Shown here in pieces: positions 30,149 to 30,915 of a stretch of DNA of 30,915 nucleotides. The translations under genes and the position numbers were made by a program. The first letter of the stretch is position 1. Each line of letters begins with the position of its first letter. The notes under the pieces are model-generated. The model worked only from the letters and a program-made list of their open reading frames with translations. It had not been told where the DNA came from and did not search any database. Origin of the DNA: Ancylobacter novellus (GTDB lineage Bacteria > Pseudomonadota > Alphaproteobacteria > Rhizobiales > Xanthobacteraceae); assembly GCA_003241485.1 (NCBI GenBank), contig QFQD01000039.1:1-30915 (forward strand), in the 5' to 3' direction.

Positions 30149-30556
30149 TCAGCTCGCGGTCTCCCAGGGGTTGACGACCGACGCGCCGGTATCCTCGAAA
30201 TCCGCGATGTTGCGGGTGACGAGGATCAGGTCGTGGACGATCGCCGTGGCGGCGATCAGCCCGTCGATGTCGCCGCGCGGGCGGATCGCGGCGATGCGGC
30301 CCCATTCGACCGAGATCTGATCGGTCACCGGCAGGATGCGCTCGGCATGATCGTGGCGGATCCTGCGCAGCCACTCGGCGAGGTGCCCGGCGGCCTTCGG
30401 ATCGGATTTCTGCTTCAGCGCGATGCCGCGCATGATCTCGCCGAGCGTCAGGGTGCTGAGATGCACGCTGTCGGGATCGACCGCGCGGAGCCAGGCGAGC
30501 GCCTGCGGCGCGCCGCGGCGGGCCTCGGAGATGACATTGGTGTCGACGAGGTACAT
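30149..30556 (-). CDS. vapC: VapC-type toxin, PIN-domain ribonuclease
   Basis: A 135-residue PIN-domain protein. Acidic active-site residues are in the expected order: Asp5 in MYLVDTNVISE, Glu40 in LTLGEIMRG, Asp96/Asp98 in RGDIDGLIAA and Asp119 in TRNIADFEDTG. VapC toxins cut specific RNAs (often initiator tRNA or rRNA) and halt growth when their antitoxin is lost. Its ATG overlaps the antitoxin stop by one base (TGATG), a normal toxin-antitoxin arrangement with antitoxin first. The C-terminal VVNPWE tail is typical of the subfamily paired with Phd-like antitoxins. Confidence 0.93.
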   Translation of the reverse strand: MYLVDTNVISEARRGAPQALAWLRAVDPDSVHLSTLTLGEIMRGIALKQKSDPKAAGHLAEWLRRIRHDHAERILPVTDQISVEWGRIAAIRPRGDIDGLIAATAIVHDLILVTRNIADFEDTGASVVNPWETAS

Positions 30557-30810
30557 CAGAGCGCGACGTCGCGGCTCGGCGTGGTCGCCCGAGTGCTGAC
30601 GGCCTCGGCGAGCTCGTCGTCCCAGGCGGGGCCGGAGAGCAGATCGTCGACCAGGCTCGGCCGGCCGGCGCGCAGCGCGTCGTAATCGGCGGCCGAGAGC
30701 ACCACGGCGGCGCGCTCGCCGCGCAGCGTGACGATCTGCGGTCCCTCGTTGCGCGCCTTCTGAACGACCCGGGAGAACTGGTTCTTGGCGTCCTGCAGCG
30801 GCCATTCCAT
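30556..30810 (-). CDS. Phd/YefM-type antitoxin
   Basis: An 84-residue antitoxin of the Phd/YefM family. The N-terminal DNA-binding domain reads MEWPLQDAKNQFSRVVQKARNEGPQIVTLRGERAAVVLSAADYDAL (residues 1-46), and the acidic C-terminal tail (LVDDLLSGPAWDDELAEA) should bind and block the toxin encoded next. It likely represses its own promoter through the dyad at 30826-30840. AGGAG lies about 8 bases before ATG 30810. Complete. Confidence 0.93.
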   Translation of the reverse strand: MEWPLQDAKNQFSRVVQKARNEGPQIVTLRGERAAVVLSAADYDALRAGRPSLVDDLLSGPAWDDELAEAVSTRATTPSRDVAL

Positions 30811-30825
30811 GTTTGCGTGCTCCTG

Positions 30826-30840
30826 GCTAGACTGTCTAGC
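30826..30840 (-). promoter_or_regulatory. Operator of the toxin-antitoxin operon
   Basis: GCTAGA-CTG-TCTAGC is an exact 15-bp dyad located between the -10 box and the antitoxin ribosome site, covering the probable transcription start. This is where a Phd-type antitoxin would bind for autorepression. Confidence 0.7.
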
Positions 30841-30868
30841 TATATAGGCGCGATTTCTGACGGGTCAA
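30841..30868 (-). promoter_or_regulatory. Promoter of the toxin-antitoxin operon
   Basis: On the minus strand TTGACC (30868-30863) and TATATA (30846-30841) are 16 bases apart. The -10 box adjoins the operator dyad, and the antitoxin ATG lies about 30 bases downstream. The remaining bases to the right edge show no feature. Confidence 0.7.
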
Positions 30869-30915
30869 CGACGCAAATTCCAGCGATCCAGGGGCAATTC
30901 GCCCGGATTCGCCGG

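Noticed and set aside
1..30915. CRISPR array, tRNA or rRNA genes
   Set aside because: No regularly spaced repeats and no tRNA- or rRNA-like sequence noticed by eye.

Overview
The window is GC-rich DNA from an alphaproteobacterium, most likely of the Hyphomicrobiales (Rhizobiales). The evidence is a repABC replication/partition cassette, a Ti-plasmid-type conjugation system (traG-D-C / oriT / traA-F-B-H plus an eleven-gene trb operon) and a LuxI-type traI gene at the head of the trb operon. This combination is typical of rhizobial conjugative plasmids, and of chromosomal elements derived from them. I cannot tell from this window alone whether the molecule is a free plasmid or an integrated copy.

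Layout. Bases 1-2600 are accessory cargo: a 5'-truncated DUF736 gene next to a sequence junction at about base 84, a small hypothetical gene, a WGR-domain protein, a nuclease coupled to a small membrane protein, and a hypothetical gene behind a strongly palindromic leader. Bases 2646-6279 (minus strand) carry a DUF1173 gene, traG, traD and traC. Bases 6280-6532 hold the oriT, with a RSF1010/Ti-like nic region and a row of hairpins. Bases 6533-12134 (plus) carry traA, traF, traB and traH. Bases 12135-12866 hold a wrecked glyoxalase-family pseudogene and a highly structured RNA of about 150 nt, followed by traM (12867-13187). Bases 13382-23548 (minus) are traI-trbBCDEJKLFGHI in an almost gap-free operon. 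Bases 23549-27701 (plus) carry a regulatory intergenic region, repA, repB, an antisense RNA locus and repC. Bases 27762-30915 carry a hypothetical gene with a TTG start, a tyrosine recombinase, another hypothetical gene and a Phd/VapC-type toxin-antitoxin pair with its promoter and operator.

How it works together. TraA nicks oriT and unwinds the strand, helped by TraC/TraD. TraG couples the relaxosome to the Trb type IV secretion channel. TraF matures the TrbC pilin. TraI should make an acyl-homoserine lactone, and TraM is the antiactivator that in Ti plasmids binds TraR. RepA/RepB partition the replicon, RepC starts replication, and a counter-transcribed RNA between repB and repC should limit RepC. 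The toxin-antitoxin pair adds post-segregational stability.

Most unusual point. No TraR (LuxR-type receptor) gene is visible, although both its signal synthase and its antagonist are intact. The traH-traM interval, where I would look for traR in related elements, instead holds a pseudogene and a structured RNA that resembles the HEARO/omega-RNA class (guide RNA of IscB nucleases). No IscB gene is present in the window.
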